Of a stretch of DNA of 64,000 bases, positions 1-14,500 are shown one piece after another. Source of the DNA: Hoplostethus atlanticus (taxonomy: Eukaryota; Chordata; Actinopteri; Trachichthyiformes; Trachichthyidae); contig JAXDDX010000001.1 of the NCBI GenBank assembly GCA_034670405.1, positions 6,622,001-6,686,000 on the forward strand, read 5' to 3'. Below the pieces are notes generated by a model. That model did not search any database. It saw only the letters and a list, made by a program, of their open reading frames with translations, and was not told where the DNA came from. A program made the translations under genes and the position numbers. Numbering within the stretch: position 1 is the stretch's first letter; each line of letters begins with the position of its first letter.

Positions 1-2870
1 TTTCAGTCCATATCTTACATTTTATTGTGTTTCTCTTCCCTTAATGTTTTTCTTATACAGGTCAGGAAGGTTTTGTCATCCTCAGGGAAGAGTAATCACT
101 TCATCAGAGTGAAATTATTGAGTGTTTGTTCTCCATATACCACTGAATCTTCTTCTTCTTCTTCTTCTGAAGCTTCTTTTTTGTTGTAAATGAGAGAAAT
201 CTTTGTCATACGGAGAACACATCTTGGATGGATTGATATAATAAACCATAATATACTGACTTTTGATGTAAACCTCAAGGGACAATATTGTGCAACGCGG
301 TAGACTTGTAATTCTGACTATTGCACTGATGGCTTTTAAAGCAGCTGTAAGAGCTTGTTTACCCATCTCAGCTGGCCATGGCTATCTTCCCATGTATTCC
401 AGGAATTCCTCTTTCAGGAGGACAATTGATCCTAGCTTGTGTTGTACTCTGCATGCTCTGCCTCTTGATAGCCATACAGCCAGAGAAAATGTTGCAACCA
501 ATCACAAGCATTTACTCTGGTATTGTTAGAATGAAAACCACAAAAAAAGACCTTGTTCGTCGCTTGCAATGAAGGAATCGATACCCAAGATTATGTTATG
601 TTAAGGGTCATTCTGCCCTGAGCGCTGTGATTCTGCTAGAGCGTTTGGAAGAATTCCTCAAACAAACGGATCAACCCCTGACAGAATGACATTTCTTAAG
701 TTTCCAGTCCAACAATCTCCCTGGTTGTTGTGTGACAGAGTGGTCCAGTAATCGCAGCAGTTGTTGCTCTCAGGCTCTGTGTTGCTGCTGTTATTACAGT
801 CAATCATTAGAGCTCTATCCCCTCCAGATGGCTCCTGCCTTCCCTGGTCTCTATTGAATTGTCCACCGTTAGACTCCCCACCAAGCTGCTCTTTGGCCAT
901 CATCTTAATGTTTGGAGTAGTAAACAAACTAATTTAATGCAGGAAGCTTTTCTGATGGACCAGTGATGGTCATGGGAGATGGGGTTTAAAAAGTACTGTT
1001 TTCAGGGCCATGGTGATAATAGAGGTAATAGATAAGATAGAATCGTAAGTGAGCTTTTCCTCATCTTTCCTCGCTAAGAGATGGATTCACCGATGCTTGA
1101 AAGCTGAGCTAATGAGGAGCTGGCTGCACTGGAGTGTTTGCATGAAGATCCCGGTGAAAAAATGGGATCTCACACCACTCTAAACTCGGGGATTATGATT
1201 ATCCTCCTGGGTTTCATCGTGCGCCTTGTTCAGTACTTACTTTCTGACTCACAGCAGATACTAAAGTGATTGTTACAATAATGTTAGCCCTATTCTTCAG
1301 CAAATATCTGTTCTCGCAGGTTACCTGGGCTTTTTTGTTATCCTCGACTATTATGCCAAGGCTAATCTACAGCTGTCAGAAATACCCCCTGGTACACAAA
1401 AATACACTTTATGTGCACAGTATTTAGTGTGTGTGTGTGTAATTGTGCCTGTGCATGTACATTGTGCACCTTTGTATGCATACATGTGGCCTGTCTTGCT
1501 GTCACTGTGGGGTCTCAAGCTGCTTGTCTAGGAGAGAGTAGCCGTGCACCAGTGAGATGACAAAGACTCGGTGGGGCTCCTCTGCCAACCTGAATGAAGG
1601 AGAGCCCATGCGGCGCCATTACCCCTTCTTGTTTGTGCCTGTCTTTGCCACTTTGTATGGAAAGAAGCGGAGGCAAGCAGTGGCTCAGAGGGTGGTCTAT
1701 TGGAGAGGAGCACATGGCCATGACGGAGCCACAGACACAGACAAGCTCATTCACAACTCCGTCATTATAGAAAATGTACCTTTCAAACCTTTTCTCCTAT
1801 GGCCCAGAGAGGCTTTGGATGAGCTATGAATCCTGACCACAAGACGTTTCTTGTGGTCAGGATTCATAGCTCATTTTGTTTCCTAGTCTCCATAACTCTG
1901 GATTATGTCAATTTAAAGATTTGAGTCTCTTATCTACAAACAAACAAATGCTGAATTTCTGAGAATATAAATAAACAACAGGGTTTAGTAAGATGTATGC
2001 TTGGAAACCTTCATGTACTGCCCATCTTTTTCCAGAAAATGGACAGATCAGCTTGAATGAGTATCAGACTAATTTCCACAGTCAAAAAATAATGATAACT
2101 AGACTGTTGGTGAATAATATCTGTAATTGAATGGAAGAGAGCGCTCCTGGTACAGAGGCCCTATTGAACAATTTATCTTGTTCTGTCGATGCCACGGACA
2201 AGAGAGAGGAGAAAGCAAAGAGCGCTGCTGTGTAGATTTTACTCCTGTTCTTTTCGGTAGATATGAGAAAGCTGCGAGTACCTGAATAGATTCAACCTAA
2301 TTGCAGTATGTGACAAAACATCTCATCTCGTCTCACTGTGCAGTCTGCTTCTAGCTGGGAAAAGAGCACATAATGATGCAGCTGTGGAATGTCATTTTCA
2401 GTGTTGTGACTTGGCTCCTATTATTCTTGCCGATTAGAGAGACATACTCTTTTCCCCCCTTTTCTGCTGAAAGGTTACATTGCTTACCTTGGTTCAGCTA
2501 ATGCTAAACACACTGCTATCTGGCAGAACTTTCCCATACGCTTAACCTTTTAATGTCAGAACAATGGGGTGGAATGGAGAGCTGCTGAGGTAGTGGTACC
2601 CTACACACATTCAATGTCACATGTGGAAATGTCCCCGAGGTGATAATTGTGATGATTTGTTTTGTACTCTGTGGTGTTGGATTATGCCAAGGACATTTAC
2701 CGCTCACCTTTTGTCAAAGCATTGCACTATGATGGTTTTATGATAGGAAATGTGAATAATGGCCTGTTAGCAAGCATAATGTAGGTGTTCCATTTGTGCT
2801 ATTGGCCAGTGTTGTGAATTTACCCTGAACTTTACATCATGTTTTTGTCCCTGTTCTTGATCTTTTCCAG
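1..2870 (+). other. tln2: upstream intron of tln2
   Basis: No coding exon seen. It holds a GAA/TTC-rich stretch near 150-180, a short GT run near 1428 and the perfect hairpin at 1819-1874. It ends in the acceptor at 2869-2870. Confidence 0.6.
1819..1874. repeat. perfect 26-bp inverted repeat with 4-nt loop
   Basis: The left arm, ATGAGCTATGAATCCTGACC onward (1819-1844), is exactly complementary to 1849-1874 around the loop CGTT. Sense-strand RNA would form a long perfect hairpin. Origin unknown: template switching, a foldback remnant or an assembly fold-back are possible. Confidence 0.9.
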
Positions 2871-2908
2871 GAGTGTAGGTTGGTGAGGCCAATTTACCAC
2901 TCGCCAAG
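2871..2908 (+). other. tln2: tln2 5'UTR part in first coding exon
   Basis: A pyrimidine-rich tract ending TTTTCCAG at 2870 looks like a 3' splice site 38 nt before the ATG. Vertebrate TLN2 has non-coding 5' exons, so the remaining 5'UTR and the promoter should lie upstream of 2871, probably outside the window. Confidence 0.65.
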
Positions 2909-4891
2909 ATGGTGGCCTTGTCACTAAAGATCTGTGTCCGTCAGTGCAATGTGGTGAAGACCATGCAGTTTGAACCGTCCACACCCGTGTATGATGCCTG
3001 CAGAATCATCAGAGAAAGGGTCCCAGAAGCCCAGACCGGACAAGGTACCACGACTCAAGAATGGCAATGCGACTTTACGTGGTGGAAACCTATAGGAGTC
3101 ATCACCTGCACGCTCTATCTTGTTTTGTGTTTCAGCCTCAGATTATGGCCTCTTCCTGTCTGATGATGACCCCAGGAAAGGGATCTGGCTCGAGTCTGGT
3201 AGGACCTTGGATTACTACATGCTGCGAAATGGGGTAAGATTGAATAATATCGTCTAAGGTGAAGAACCACGAGCCGGCGCTTGTCATCACTCTGATTTAC
3301 TTACATTTACAGAGGTTTTGATCTCTGTTTACTGTTTGTCAAGGATGATAACTGTGTCACCGTGTTCCCCTCTCTCGTTTCTCAGGATGTCTTGGAGTAC
3401 AAGAAGAAACAGAGGCCTCAGAAGATTAAAATGCTGGACGGTGCAGTTAAAACCATAATGGTGGACGACTCCAAAACGGTTGGGGAGCTGCTTGTAACCA
3501 TATGCAGTAGAATAGGTTAGTGACATTCTCCCCTATTCTACAGCTAATATGAATCTTGTCGACCCGTCACCCAGGCTTCAATTATTCATCCTCCACCTTA
3601 TTTATAGTCCAACGCGTACACTCTTCACTACATACGGAATTAAAAGCTCCCCAAGTTCATATTAGAACAGAAAAGCACTGTTAAGCACTTCAGATCATTT
3701 ATGTACGCTTGATAAATTGCTAATCACTTTTTGTTTCAAGCGCGATGGGCATGATTTATCAAGCTCAAAAGAAGCTTGTTCCTGCTAAATGATGGAGCGT
3801 TGTTGCGAAGTCCCAGCCTGCGCCGTCCTCACCCGTCACAGAGGCCGTATATTTCAATTTCTCTGGGCTGCAATCAAGCTCAATTGGGTGAGGAGAAGAG
3901 GGTCGTGCGTCTGGCAGATCTCTTTATTGGCTACTGTTTGTTTAGAGTGGGTTTTTTTTCTGCTTGGCTTCTTCTCCTCAATTCCCATTTTCGTTTACTG
4001 GCTGTGCACCAGCTTTCCTCCCTTGGTGTTTCAAGAGAAAAAAAGAAAGAGATAAAAATTGTGGTCCTCCTCCTCCTGAGAGTTCTCTTGGCTTATTTGT
4101 GCCCTTTTCAGGAATCACCAACTATGAGGAGTACTCCCTCATTCAGGAGACGACAGAGGATCATAAGAAGGAGGATGGAATGGGCACGCTGAAGAAAGAC
4201 AGGACTCTGCTACGAGACGAAAGGAAGATGGAAAAGCTCAAAGCCAAACTCCACACAGATGATGAGTGTGAGTTTGAAATCGGGGCTTCCCAAAGCCGCC
4301 AGTGTCGTCGATATCCCGATAGCTTCACACCCGTCCTATTTTTACTTTAATGAATCAGACTCGACGCCGTCATCTGAACATGTGCTTTATCACTCAAGCC
4401 AAATTCATAGCGTGGACATATCAAAATTTAATGAAATTAACAATGTTATCTTTTGCCCAGGGGACACCAATTACATTTTGAAACGTGCGAGTATATAAAT
4501 CACCATCTAACTCGGGCTGAACACTGGCTTTCTTCTCAGCGCAAAATGACAGCCTTCATGCCCCGTCAAGACGTTCCCCTGCCTGTGATTAATTTGGTAG
4601 AGCGTCTTTCTGTCTTGCCTGTCTGCCTCTTCTAACTGCCTGATTAATTTCAGACATCAGTATCCTCCTGTAGCAAAGTCTGTATAAAGCGAGTGTCAAT
4701 TCATCTCAGTGCGTAAAGGGTAACAGAATGTGTCTATTGATTTGACAGTGAACTGGCTTGACCACAGCAGGACATTCAGAGAGCAAGGGGTTGAGGAAAG
4801 CGAGACTCTGCTGCTCAGACGCAAGTTCTTCTATTCTGACCAGAACGTAGACTCGCGGGACCCGGTCCAGTTGAACCTGCTCTATGTTCAG
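2909..4891 (+). CDS. tln2: tln2 exons 1-5: FERM F0 and F1 subdomains
   Basis: Coding exons are 2909-3044, 3136-3233, 3386-3515, 4112-4267 and 4749-4891, encoding residues 1-221. Exon 1 also carries 5'UTR from 2871. F0 (about 1-85) and F1 (about 86-205) are ubiquitin-like folds. F1 contains the long talin loop, here between SLIQETTEDHKKEDGMGTL and the following KKDRTLLRDE. In integrin activation this basic loop contacts acidic membrane lipid. The junction of exons 4 and 5 rebuilds DDELNWLDHSRTF across a phase-1 intron. The exon ends are fixed by GTACCA, GTAAGA, GTTAGT, GTGAGT and GTAAGC donors. Confidence 0.95.
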
Positions 4892-5669
4892 GTAAGCCTA
4901 TCAAACACATGCACACACAAACAAACACGCACACACACACTCGTGCACGTATCTCAGCATGCACACTTATAATAGATATTGTCTCAAATATAGATATTGC
5001 ACATTCAGAATATGAAGCTTACTGATAATCATCCCTAATTTGCATCAGTCACAGTGTACTGTATTCAACCTGGATAGATTTAGCATTGTTATGGTGTGGC
5101 TTGGATTAAAGTAGAGTGCTTTTTTTACATTATGTGTATTGCATTTCTGCTTTATTGGATAGCATAGTTGGGAATGAGGCGATAGAGGATGGCATGCGAC
5201 ACAAATCAAGAGCTGGGCCCAAACTCTTCATACTGTGAGACCTCTGCACAGCCAAAAATGTCCCAATGAGGCTAACGTTTTAAATACAGTGATACACTGA
5301 ATGTTTTGGGGCTTTTTTAATCATTCACAGCTTTGTGAATAATGGTTGGCTTAGATGCGGGCCAGACAGGTTTGACTGGCATGTGAAGGCAAAGCTTTAG
5401 ATTAGTTTAGATGTTTAGTTCCCCTGTGATTTCCTTCACCATTGTATTCCACTCCTTTCCATCCTGCTGGCCTTGCAGGCCCACAGCCTTCTCCATACGT
5501 ATCAGCACCAATACAGCTGCTTGTGTTCCCCAAGGTTGGGCTCTAGCTCCTAGAAGGCCAAACTCTTTTAATATGTCAGTTTACAAAGGATGATCTGAGG
5601 CGGGATGTCTGCATCCGACTGCCTGAGTTTGTTGCTCTGCCTGTGCCAGTGTGTAGCTGAGTTTCTCTG

Positions 5670-5700
<31 letters not shown>

Positions 5701-7171
5701 GTGTTTGGCAGTGCTGGTTTCCTTTCCTAAACCCAGGGAGAGCTCCTGGCACCAGGGGCTCCCCTGGGGGGGTCAGTTGAGTCGACACCACACTAGTCAG
5801 GTTTTGCTCACTGCACACCTCACTGCATCCACATTAGCCTCTCCAGCCTTGAGGTGGGGAAGAGAGCTCCCCACTGACACCTGGACTCACAGAGCAGGGT
5901 ATAGAGTCCCCTCCCCCCCTCCCCCCACACATACACACACACACAAACACAAAATAAATTCTGCAACCCTTGGTGTTTTGAAACCCTTTCAAACCCTATT
6001 GGATAAACTCAAAAATGCATGGTGGTCAAGATAAAAATGATGTATTTCTTAGTTCCTTGGAGAAACATGGTTTTCACCCAACAGCGACGATATGCATGTT
6101 CACTGTGAGACAGAGAGCGACAGAAAGAGAGAGAGCAGAACAAATGTAGACAACCACATGCACTCACAAGCAGACACAAACACACATAATTCACGGTAAT
6201 GTGCAGGCACATGTTATTGAAATTCAAATACACAAACCATGTTGCGTGAGGAAGAAACTCTAATGTAGGGAGGAAAAAATCAGCACTCACTCAGAGATAC
6301 CACGTCTGAAATATATAGTCATTCATATCTGATTCCCTTCATCTTTTTACCCAGCTGCCTTGGGACTTCCTGAAGATGTCCATACCCATAGCTTCCTCTC
6401 TGTCTCTCCTCCTCTCTGTCTGTCTGTTCCTATTTCTGCCTCTCTTCTCTTGCCCTCTCTTTCCCCTCCCTTCTAGTCTGCCTGTCTTCACTCCCCCTCC
6501 ATCTCATACACGTTCTGACATAATCTCACCCATCCCCACCCCTCTCACCCTGGCAGGCATTACAGTACAGTACATATCATGAACTCCTCACAACACAGAA
6601 TCATATTTCCTTCCACAATAACAACCCCACCCCCCCGCCCACTCCGCCTTCTACTTCTCCGTTGCCTTTCCCCATCCATCTCTCCTCTCCCTTTCTTTCA
6701 CACACAGATTGTTATGCAGGCGGATCACAGAGCCTCTTCACATGGCGGTGGCTCTAATTTGTCACTGTGTTAAAAAGGGCAGACGGAGCCAGAAGAGAGA
6801 TGCCTTTCTTAGGCCGGGTGGAACATACCCCAGGCCTCACATTCACCCCCTGACTTCTTCCATGGGGGTCTCCTCTCAGAGGCACGACACACTCTTTCCT
6901 TTCACAATTTTTTTCTTTTCTTTTCTTTTCTGTTATTTCTTTGTATGTCTCTCTCTGTCTATCGCTCATATACAAGCTTTTCACTGCCTCCATTCTCCTC
7001 GTTAACATCCTTCATCCGTCACCGTTCCTGTGAAACCTCGAAAACTCAGTTAGTAGGTTAATACAGATTGTACAGATTACCATATTATTGCTGGCATCTC
7101 TTTGGGTGAGCATCCTAGCGATGAGCTCAAATGTTTATTAATGATGTGAAGCTTCCATGATTTCAACCCCG

Positions 7172-7212
<41 letters not shown>

Positions 7213-8692
7213 TGTAGGCTCTGCCAGGAACAGACTAATCTCGTCTACTACACAGCCACTCCCTTTCTGACATGTATCTATGCTGCGAACAGGATGAACC
7301 TCTATAGCAGTGTGTGGTGCTCATGTGCTTTTGCTTTTGCTCACTTTTCCTTATAATCAGAGTGTACTGTAGTGTGCTATATCCACTTTAGATATAGTTC
7401 AACATTTGCTATAAAGGATCCAGTCTGTAGAGGTTATTTTGTCAACCTTCTAGCCTTTAAAAAATAACATAATGTCTTTTAATTTTGTGCCATCAATAGT
7501 TTTGCAAGAGTAGGTGTCACCGTTTCCAAGAGCTAATAGTTTGCAATGAAACTATTCATACAGTATTTCCGGGCATTTTTTGATTTACCGGAAAATGTAC
7601 AGTAGAGAGAGAGACATGAATGATGGGAGACAGAAGGGATTTATTTATTATTTCCAGAATAACTACAGGTCAAGAGGATATACTATTCATCCAGTGCTCA
7701 TTGATTTATTAGCGAGCATGTTGAGCGATGGCAGTGTGCATTTAGCTGTTTTAGTGTATCCCTATGTCAGCATTTATTTTATGGCTGTATTATTCTCTGT
7801 GCTCTGTGTGTGCTCTGCTGGGGCACGGCGGACTGGTTGACCTCAGCGTTGTAGCTTTAGGCTGTATGTGTCACAGCTTCTGATGTCTTGTGGTTCACTT
7901 CCACTTGCGTAGCTCCATTAGAACGGCCTAGAATCAGCACTTGTATCGCCGGTGTCCCATGTCCACTATGTGCACTATGACAACTCTACAGAGATGTAGG
8001 GTCTAGCTTCGCTGTCTTCTCTATAGACAAACATGGTGAAACTATACTGTGGCCACAGAAAGCATGAGTTGGCCAAATGGGTACATGTGACTCAGAGGTT
8101 GAAATTCACTGATTGAGTTTAAATGATCCAGTCACTGTAGAATTCAGTGTCAACAGTACCCTTTATTCAGATATCATTGAAAGCAACTCCAGGAATAGAC
8201 TGGAGACTCAATAATATAGGTATAGCAAAGCAATGTGGAAGTTCAGGATGGGTGTCTGCCTGCTGTTAGATCACCGCCCCTGCCACTAGCTGGTCTCACT
8301 TTCTCTCTGTGCATGGGGGGAACATCATGCCAAACAGAAAAATAACTTTTCCCAATTGTTGGGGCCCACTGGTAAACTCAAACTAAGCAGCACTTATTTC
8401 AAAATGTCAACTTTAATAACTGGTTTGTGTTTCTCGATGTGAATGTCTTCTTGTGTTCAGTAAAAACGAAATACTCCACTATGAGTTTCACCGGGGAAAG
8501 GGCGTGATTGTGAGTGAAGGAGATTATTGGTCCTCATCGCAGCCGTAAGCTGCTGTTTAGTTTGCCGTTGATGGGACGTAAGAATGAGTGGAGTTGGGTC
8601 ACAGATATGCTAAAGCTAAAGCTCTGATGGAGCCTTTCTCACTGTCAGCTAGCCTCTCAGCTTAGGGAGCCATTAATCTTGCAGCAGTGAAC

Positions 8693-8744
<52 letters not shown>

Positions 8745-11491
8745 CAGAGGCAGAACTCACTGCCCCCTGGAGAAAACAGCATACACTGATAACCATTTGA
8801 AAGATGTCAGCAAAGATTTCTGGCTAAGATAATGTAGCCTACTGGAGTATGGCATAATATAACAATAAGTTATGTCTCAGCAGCACCGAACAGACATTGC
8901 CATATTATGCTTAACAAAAAATGATTTCTTGGTGACATATTGTGGGCCATTCTGTAATGCAGATGGGATACTGTGAGATACTGGTATTATGTCTTTCTCT
9001 TCGTAATAACAGACGGCAAATTGTGATGACAAATTGTTGAAGCCGTTACATTTGAAAGCATGGAGATTGGCTTTTATTGGCCCAAGCAAATCTTATTTGG
9101 CTCCTCTGTGTGGATGAATCTACATTATGTGTTTATTATTATGTGTTATGCTTATTCTCTGGGAATACAGTTACTTATTCACTAAATCTCTAAAGCTACA
9201 TTCACATGCACAAAGTGAAGTGCTCATTATGAAGCTGTGTATGGTGAATTTTGGATAATTCTCATTCCTTTGTGTTTCTATGTTTTTCTGGATGTGTCAT
9301 TCTGTCTGTCTGTGTCCCACTTCCTCCCCCCTTCTCCTTTCCTCTATCCATCTTTCCTCTAGGCCAGGGATGATATACTGAATGGCTCCCACCCCGTCTC
9401 CTTTGATAAAGCCTGTGAGTTTTCTGGGATCCAGGCTCAGATCCAGTTTGGACCCCATGTGGAACACAAACACAAGCCTGGATTCCTGGAGTAAGCTTCC
9501 CTTATCAGAGAGATGCATTAACACCAACACCAACCCCATTCGTCAACCACTCCGCACAATGTGTTGTGCTTTCACACGTTCAGCGTAGAGCCGTGGTTAT
9601 CTCTTTGTAGTTTGGTGCAGGCCGTTCCTTAAGGGATTTCCTCAACTGCAATGCTCAGGGGTGATGTCAGCTGTTACAACTGTTGTCTGATGTGTAGGCA
9701 CCGGGGCAAGAATGACCTCATATGTGGAAACATGTTAATAGAAAAGGAAATGCCTGTAGTGCAAAAGTGTAACCGTGTAAAAATGTCATTCATCTCCGTA
9801 GCCTGAAGGAGTTCCTACCTAAAGAGTACATCAAGCAGAGGGGGTCGGAGAAGAAAATATTCCAAGTATGTACATTACAATGCTGTTTGGTAGAATGTTA
9901 ACTTGGCCTGACGGAAATTGGTTCTCTGTTTGGGCATGAAGTGACAAATTGCACTATCACAGTGTCTAAGGCATGTTAGTGAATGTAATGTTGAGTGTAA
10001 GGATTCTGAGATCTCACGGTTCTTCTCTGTCCAGGATCATAAGACCTGCGGAGAGATGACAGAGATCGAGGCAAAAGTGAAGTATGTGAAACTTGCCAGG
10101 TCCCTCCTGACCTACGGAGTGTCCTTCTTCCTGGTGAAGGTAAGGTCCAACACTAGTCCCAGTGATGGGATTAGGAAGGGTTGAGCAACACAGAGCTAGC
10201 AGGAATCAAAAATAAGCCCGCTGAGCACTAGATGTCTTTTCATCATCACGTCTATGCTTTAGCTCTCATATAGCCCGGGATCTTTTTGTCTGTGTACTGC
10301 CCAGTTTTAGACCAAGCAGTAAATATATTATTACATATTTAAACATAAATATCAGAAATATGCACCAGAGAAGTCCATACAAGATAATGCTTTCATTTTC
10401 ATAGACATCTAAGCATTCACATTTAAACCCTATGTAGCCTAATTTTAGCCTAGATGCTGTAAATCATTTAGATGTCTTTTAAACAGTTAATCAGCGTGAA
10501 ATTGCTCCGTGGGAGGTGAATAATCTGGTGTTCATTTACACCATTGGTAGCCCAGTAAAAAGGAAAAAAAAATTGTGAAAAAGATTCAAAACGTTCTAAA
10601 AAAAAAAAAAACAAATCGCAAAGAAAGAACATGGCAAAACACAAATCAGTGCTTCCAGCTGTGGGCAGGTAATGATTGAACATGGTGAAAGGATAATAAA
10701 CACACTAGACAGTATGCATACATGTCTTACAAAAGCAATTTGTGCCATAATAATTACTGAGCAATGTCAATTTAATGAGTGATCTAGTTATAGCAAACAG
10801 AGGTGCAACGCTGCAGCACTAATGGTGTTTCATTAGAAAGCTAGTCTGACGTGCAAATAGGCATTGTGCTGTCAAACAGGTATGAAAACATACCCGTCAC
10901 AATAACAAATCAGTAGTTTCACAGTGGAGGATTGTGCGTTTGCCATGTAGTAGCACACACAGGGCTTCAAAATACTTGTGACAATGGCAATGCTGTTCTG
11001 GTTTGGTGGACAGAATAGTGGGATGGGAGTGCAGTGTCGCACCAGCAGGCATTTTAAAGCTCTTTGGCGGCGGCCCATTTGGTTACGATCCTGAAGGAAA
11101 GAGAGGAAGAGTGCTGTTGTCTGCTGTGGTCTTAATGGACTATAAATGGAATCGTTGGCCCAGTAGTTAAAGCAGAGTGCAATGTCAAGATATTCTTTGT
11201 GTGAGTGTGTGAGTGTGTGTGTGTGTGTGCGTCCACATGTACAAGCGCGGCCTGTGTGTGATGAGGGGATGTAGTGATGGAGATTTCAAGACACTATTAA
11301 ATAATTCACTTCAGCTGCACTTCTCGCATTGCTATCAGAAGCAAAAGCACAGACCTATCTTTGTTGAAGCACAAACCAAGAGTTTACTGTAACCTTCCAT
11401 TTGTCATTTGTCAGGCATTAATCACCGCAGACACCTAGAACAAGCCCTCTTTTGCTGTGAACTTCATAGATATGGAAGTGAACAAGCGCGC

Positions 11492-11524
<33 letters not shown>

Positions 11525-14500
11525 ATGCTCGGTTCAGGCCAGGAAAAGGCTCCAAACCTTAAACAATGTATGATACGATCTCATACAAAGTCACCCACTC
11601 CAGATTAGAAAATCTGACTTCTTGCCTGAATACAACCCAGATAACTACGACACTCAAGTAACATAAACTGAAGACAATGGAAGTTTTGAATACGTCTCTA
11701 TACATAGCTATTATGATCGCTGGGATAATGTTATCTGTCCTTGTGTTAAAGAGCATTGAACGGTTGAAGCTGTTCTACTTAGCAGCCTTTGTTCCATTCT
11801 CAGAGCTCTACATTTTGACCCGGAGATGAAAACAATAGCCTGGAGACATGAAAGGTATTTTGAACTCCCCCATCTCCACAAACCGCTAATTTTTGTGTCG
11901 TCCTCTGCACCCCTGGAGGGAAGCCAAGTGTAGGCTCAAGCTCTGAAGTGAGCTGTAATAGATTTTCAGAGGGCAGAGAGTAGAGGGCACTGAAGCCAGG
12001 CAGGCAGAGAGCTGGTAGAAGCACCATGCTGGTGCACTGACAGTGACTAAACCCTGGGGAGACCCTGCTCAATAGAGCAGCAGTTAAACAAGGCTGAACT
12101 CTGCAGGGTCATGTCCCATCTGCCCCTTTCCTCCTCCTAGTGGGGCTTCAAGCCACAGACCGAGCATGTGTATTGACAGTACTAGCAGAATGGCACAATT
12201 CTGTGTTAATGCCTCAACTGAATCATCTGTGTAGGTGTTTAACACCTACATACATTTTGTCTGATGTTTTTCCCATCCGGTAGGAAAAGATGAAGAGCAA
12301 AAATAAGCTGGTTCCACGGCTGCTGGGGATAACCAAAGAGTCGGTGATGCGAGTGGATGAGAAGACGAAGGATGTGGTGCAGGAGTGGCCCCTGACCACA
12401 GTCAAGAGATGGGCTGCCTCCCCCAAGAGCTTCACCCTGGTACTGTGTGACCCTTTCCAACAAGTCTACAGTTCCACTACAAAGATCTTATTCACTCTGT
12501 ACAATGTCATGTGGGTTTATATATGGGCTGAGATTAGTGCTACCAGAAATTGAGCATTTTTACTCCAAACTAGAGTGAAATAAAAGTTTGAGGATCAAAT
12601 TCAATTTCAAGCCATTATATTAAATTGTGTAATACAAATTCAAATTATGCAATTCAAATTCAATTTTTTCATTCACTCAATTTGAGCATGACAAATTCAA
12701 ATAAATGTAGTTCAAATAAAATTTCTGGTGGACATAATCTTCCCCCAATTTCTATTTTCCAACACAACGTTTGACGTCAAACTATGATATTGAATGTTTT
12801 CAGCATGCTAGTCTGCTATTTCGTCCCAGTTTACAATAGATGGCAGGGGAAGAATATGGAGAATTTGGATGTTTTATTCATCTGAGGGCTTTTTCAATAT
12901 TGTATATCAGCTGTCAACAGTACAGTCTGTTTTCTCCCCACATTGTCTTATGAAGGCAGACTACTCAGCTCTACTCAGCTCCACTACTACTGGAAAGGAA
13001 TAGCCCATTTAAACATTAATACTAGTATGGAAATTTAAAAAATACACATATTTGCCGACATTGATTTGAATTGAAACCCCTGTCTCTCCGTAGGATGCTT
13101 TGAAGTGAGTAGTTTTGAGATTCTGAAAACGAGTACATCTCATTTTTTATCATCTCTTTGAAGGAGTTGGATCCGCTGTAGAAGCCACTCAATTTTTCTT
13201 TTCATTAAGAGTAGGAATGATGAAGGTGTTGCCAGGACAGTTTATTCAAAGCTTCACACTCAGTAAGCCAATTGTTTCATCTATGAAATGACTGTAAGGC
13301 TCTTGTTAGGACAGAAAATGTTAGAAGAGGAGTTGTTGGGAGAATGTTAGAATACCGACACTTGGTTTGCCCTGAATCTCTGCTCGGCCTTCAATGTGCT
13401 TCTGTCAATTCACTCCAAAGGATTTTGGAGAGTACCAGGAGAGTTACTACTCTGTTCAGACTACAGAGGGAGAACAGATCTCGCAGCTTATTGCTGGATA
13501 CATCGACATCATACTTAAAAAGGCAAGTAATTACAACTCAAACATTATAACAACTTGGTGAATTAATATAGTGCATTATATGATCCTAGCATACATTGTT
13601 CACTGTGATGTCTGTTTCTCTTCATCTCTGCAGAAGCAGAGTAAGGATCGTTTTGGCCTTGAGGGAGATGAGGAATCTACCATGTTGGAGGAATCGGTCT
13701 CCCCTAAGAAGTGAGCAGGGTTCATGTATTAACTACTGCAGGGTCTTTGCACTGCTAAGCGCAGGAGTATGCTGACCAGTCAAATTCAAGCAGCACAGCC
13801 TAGTTATTCCTCATGTGAATTTTAACCTCACACTTTAATTGTGCATATAATTACATTTCTGCATGCCCAGCATAGTTCCCCCAGGAGGAGTAACGTTAGA
13901 GTTAAACACACAAATAGCAGTTTGAATTTTAAAATAACACTATCCAGTCTCTGTATTCCAGAATCAAATTTGTTCCAGTGCTTTCCTGTGCAATTTGTAA
14001 AATTGCAAATTGTTTCAAACCTAAAACTGCCTGAGGGTAAAACTACTACATTATCACCGTAATTCACAAAGGATTAGAAGACATGAGTGAAGATATCATC
14101 TTGTTGGAAGCTGTTTTTTCAAGTAGTTTTTGTCTCCCAGTTGGATGCCATCTCTCCTGATTTTGCCTCATAGCTTAGCGGCTGAAGGCAAGGTAATGCA
14201 GATGGACCAATGCTCTGTCACACAGAGCATTGGGAATTGTTGTCATTGGAAATCCACATGGCTCCTAGTGAACCCCCTCTGTGACAGAATGGGCATCATA
14301 TTCCTGCTGCGTATGGACCAATTGACTCATGTTGTGGTTCTCAGCACAAAAACATAATTGCTGCCTCTCAAAACAAGCCATAATTAACCAATAGAGTCAG
14401 CAGCATCTGTTGAGCAGGGCAGGAAAACAGTTTTTTTTTATGCAATATTTTTTTCTGACAATGCAAACTCGTAGAGGAAACAGTTATTATCGTGATAATT

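Larger units (their letters stand above)
4892..9362 (+). other. tln2: tln2 intron 5, repeat-rich
   Basis: The largest tln2 intron (4.5 kb). Apart from the CT, pyrimidine, CA and GA tracts listed separately I see nothing functional. Confidence 0.85.

Noticed and set aside
115-366. Minus-strand frame with an Arg-rich segment near the window start
   Set aside because: The run comes from a TTC-repeat stretch at 147-170; nothing else supports a gene.
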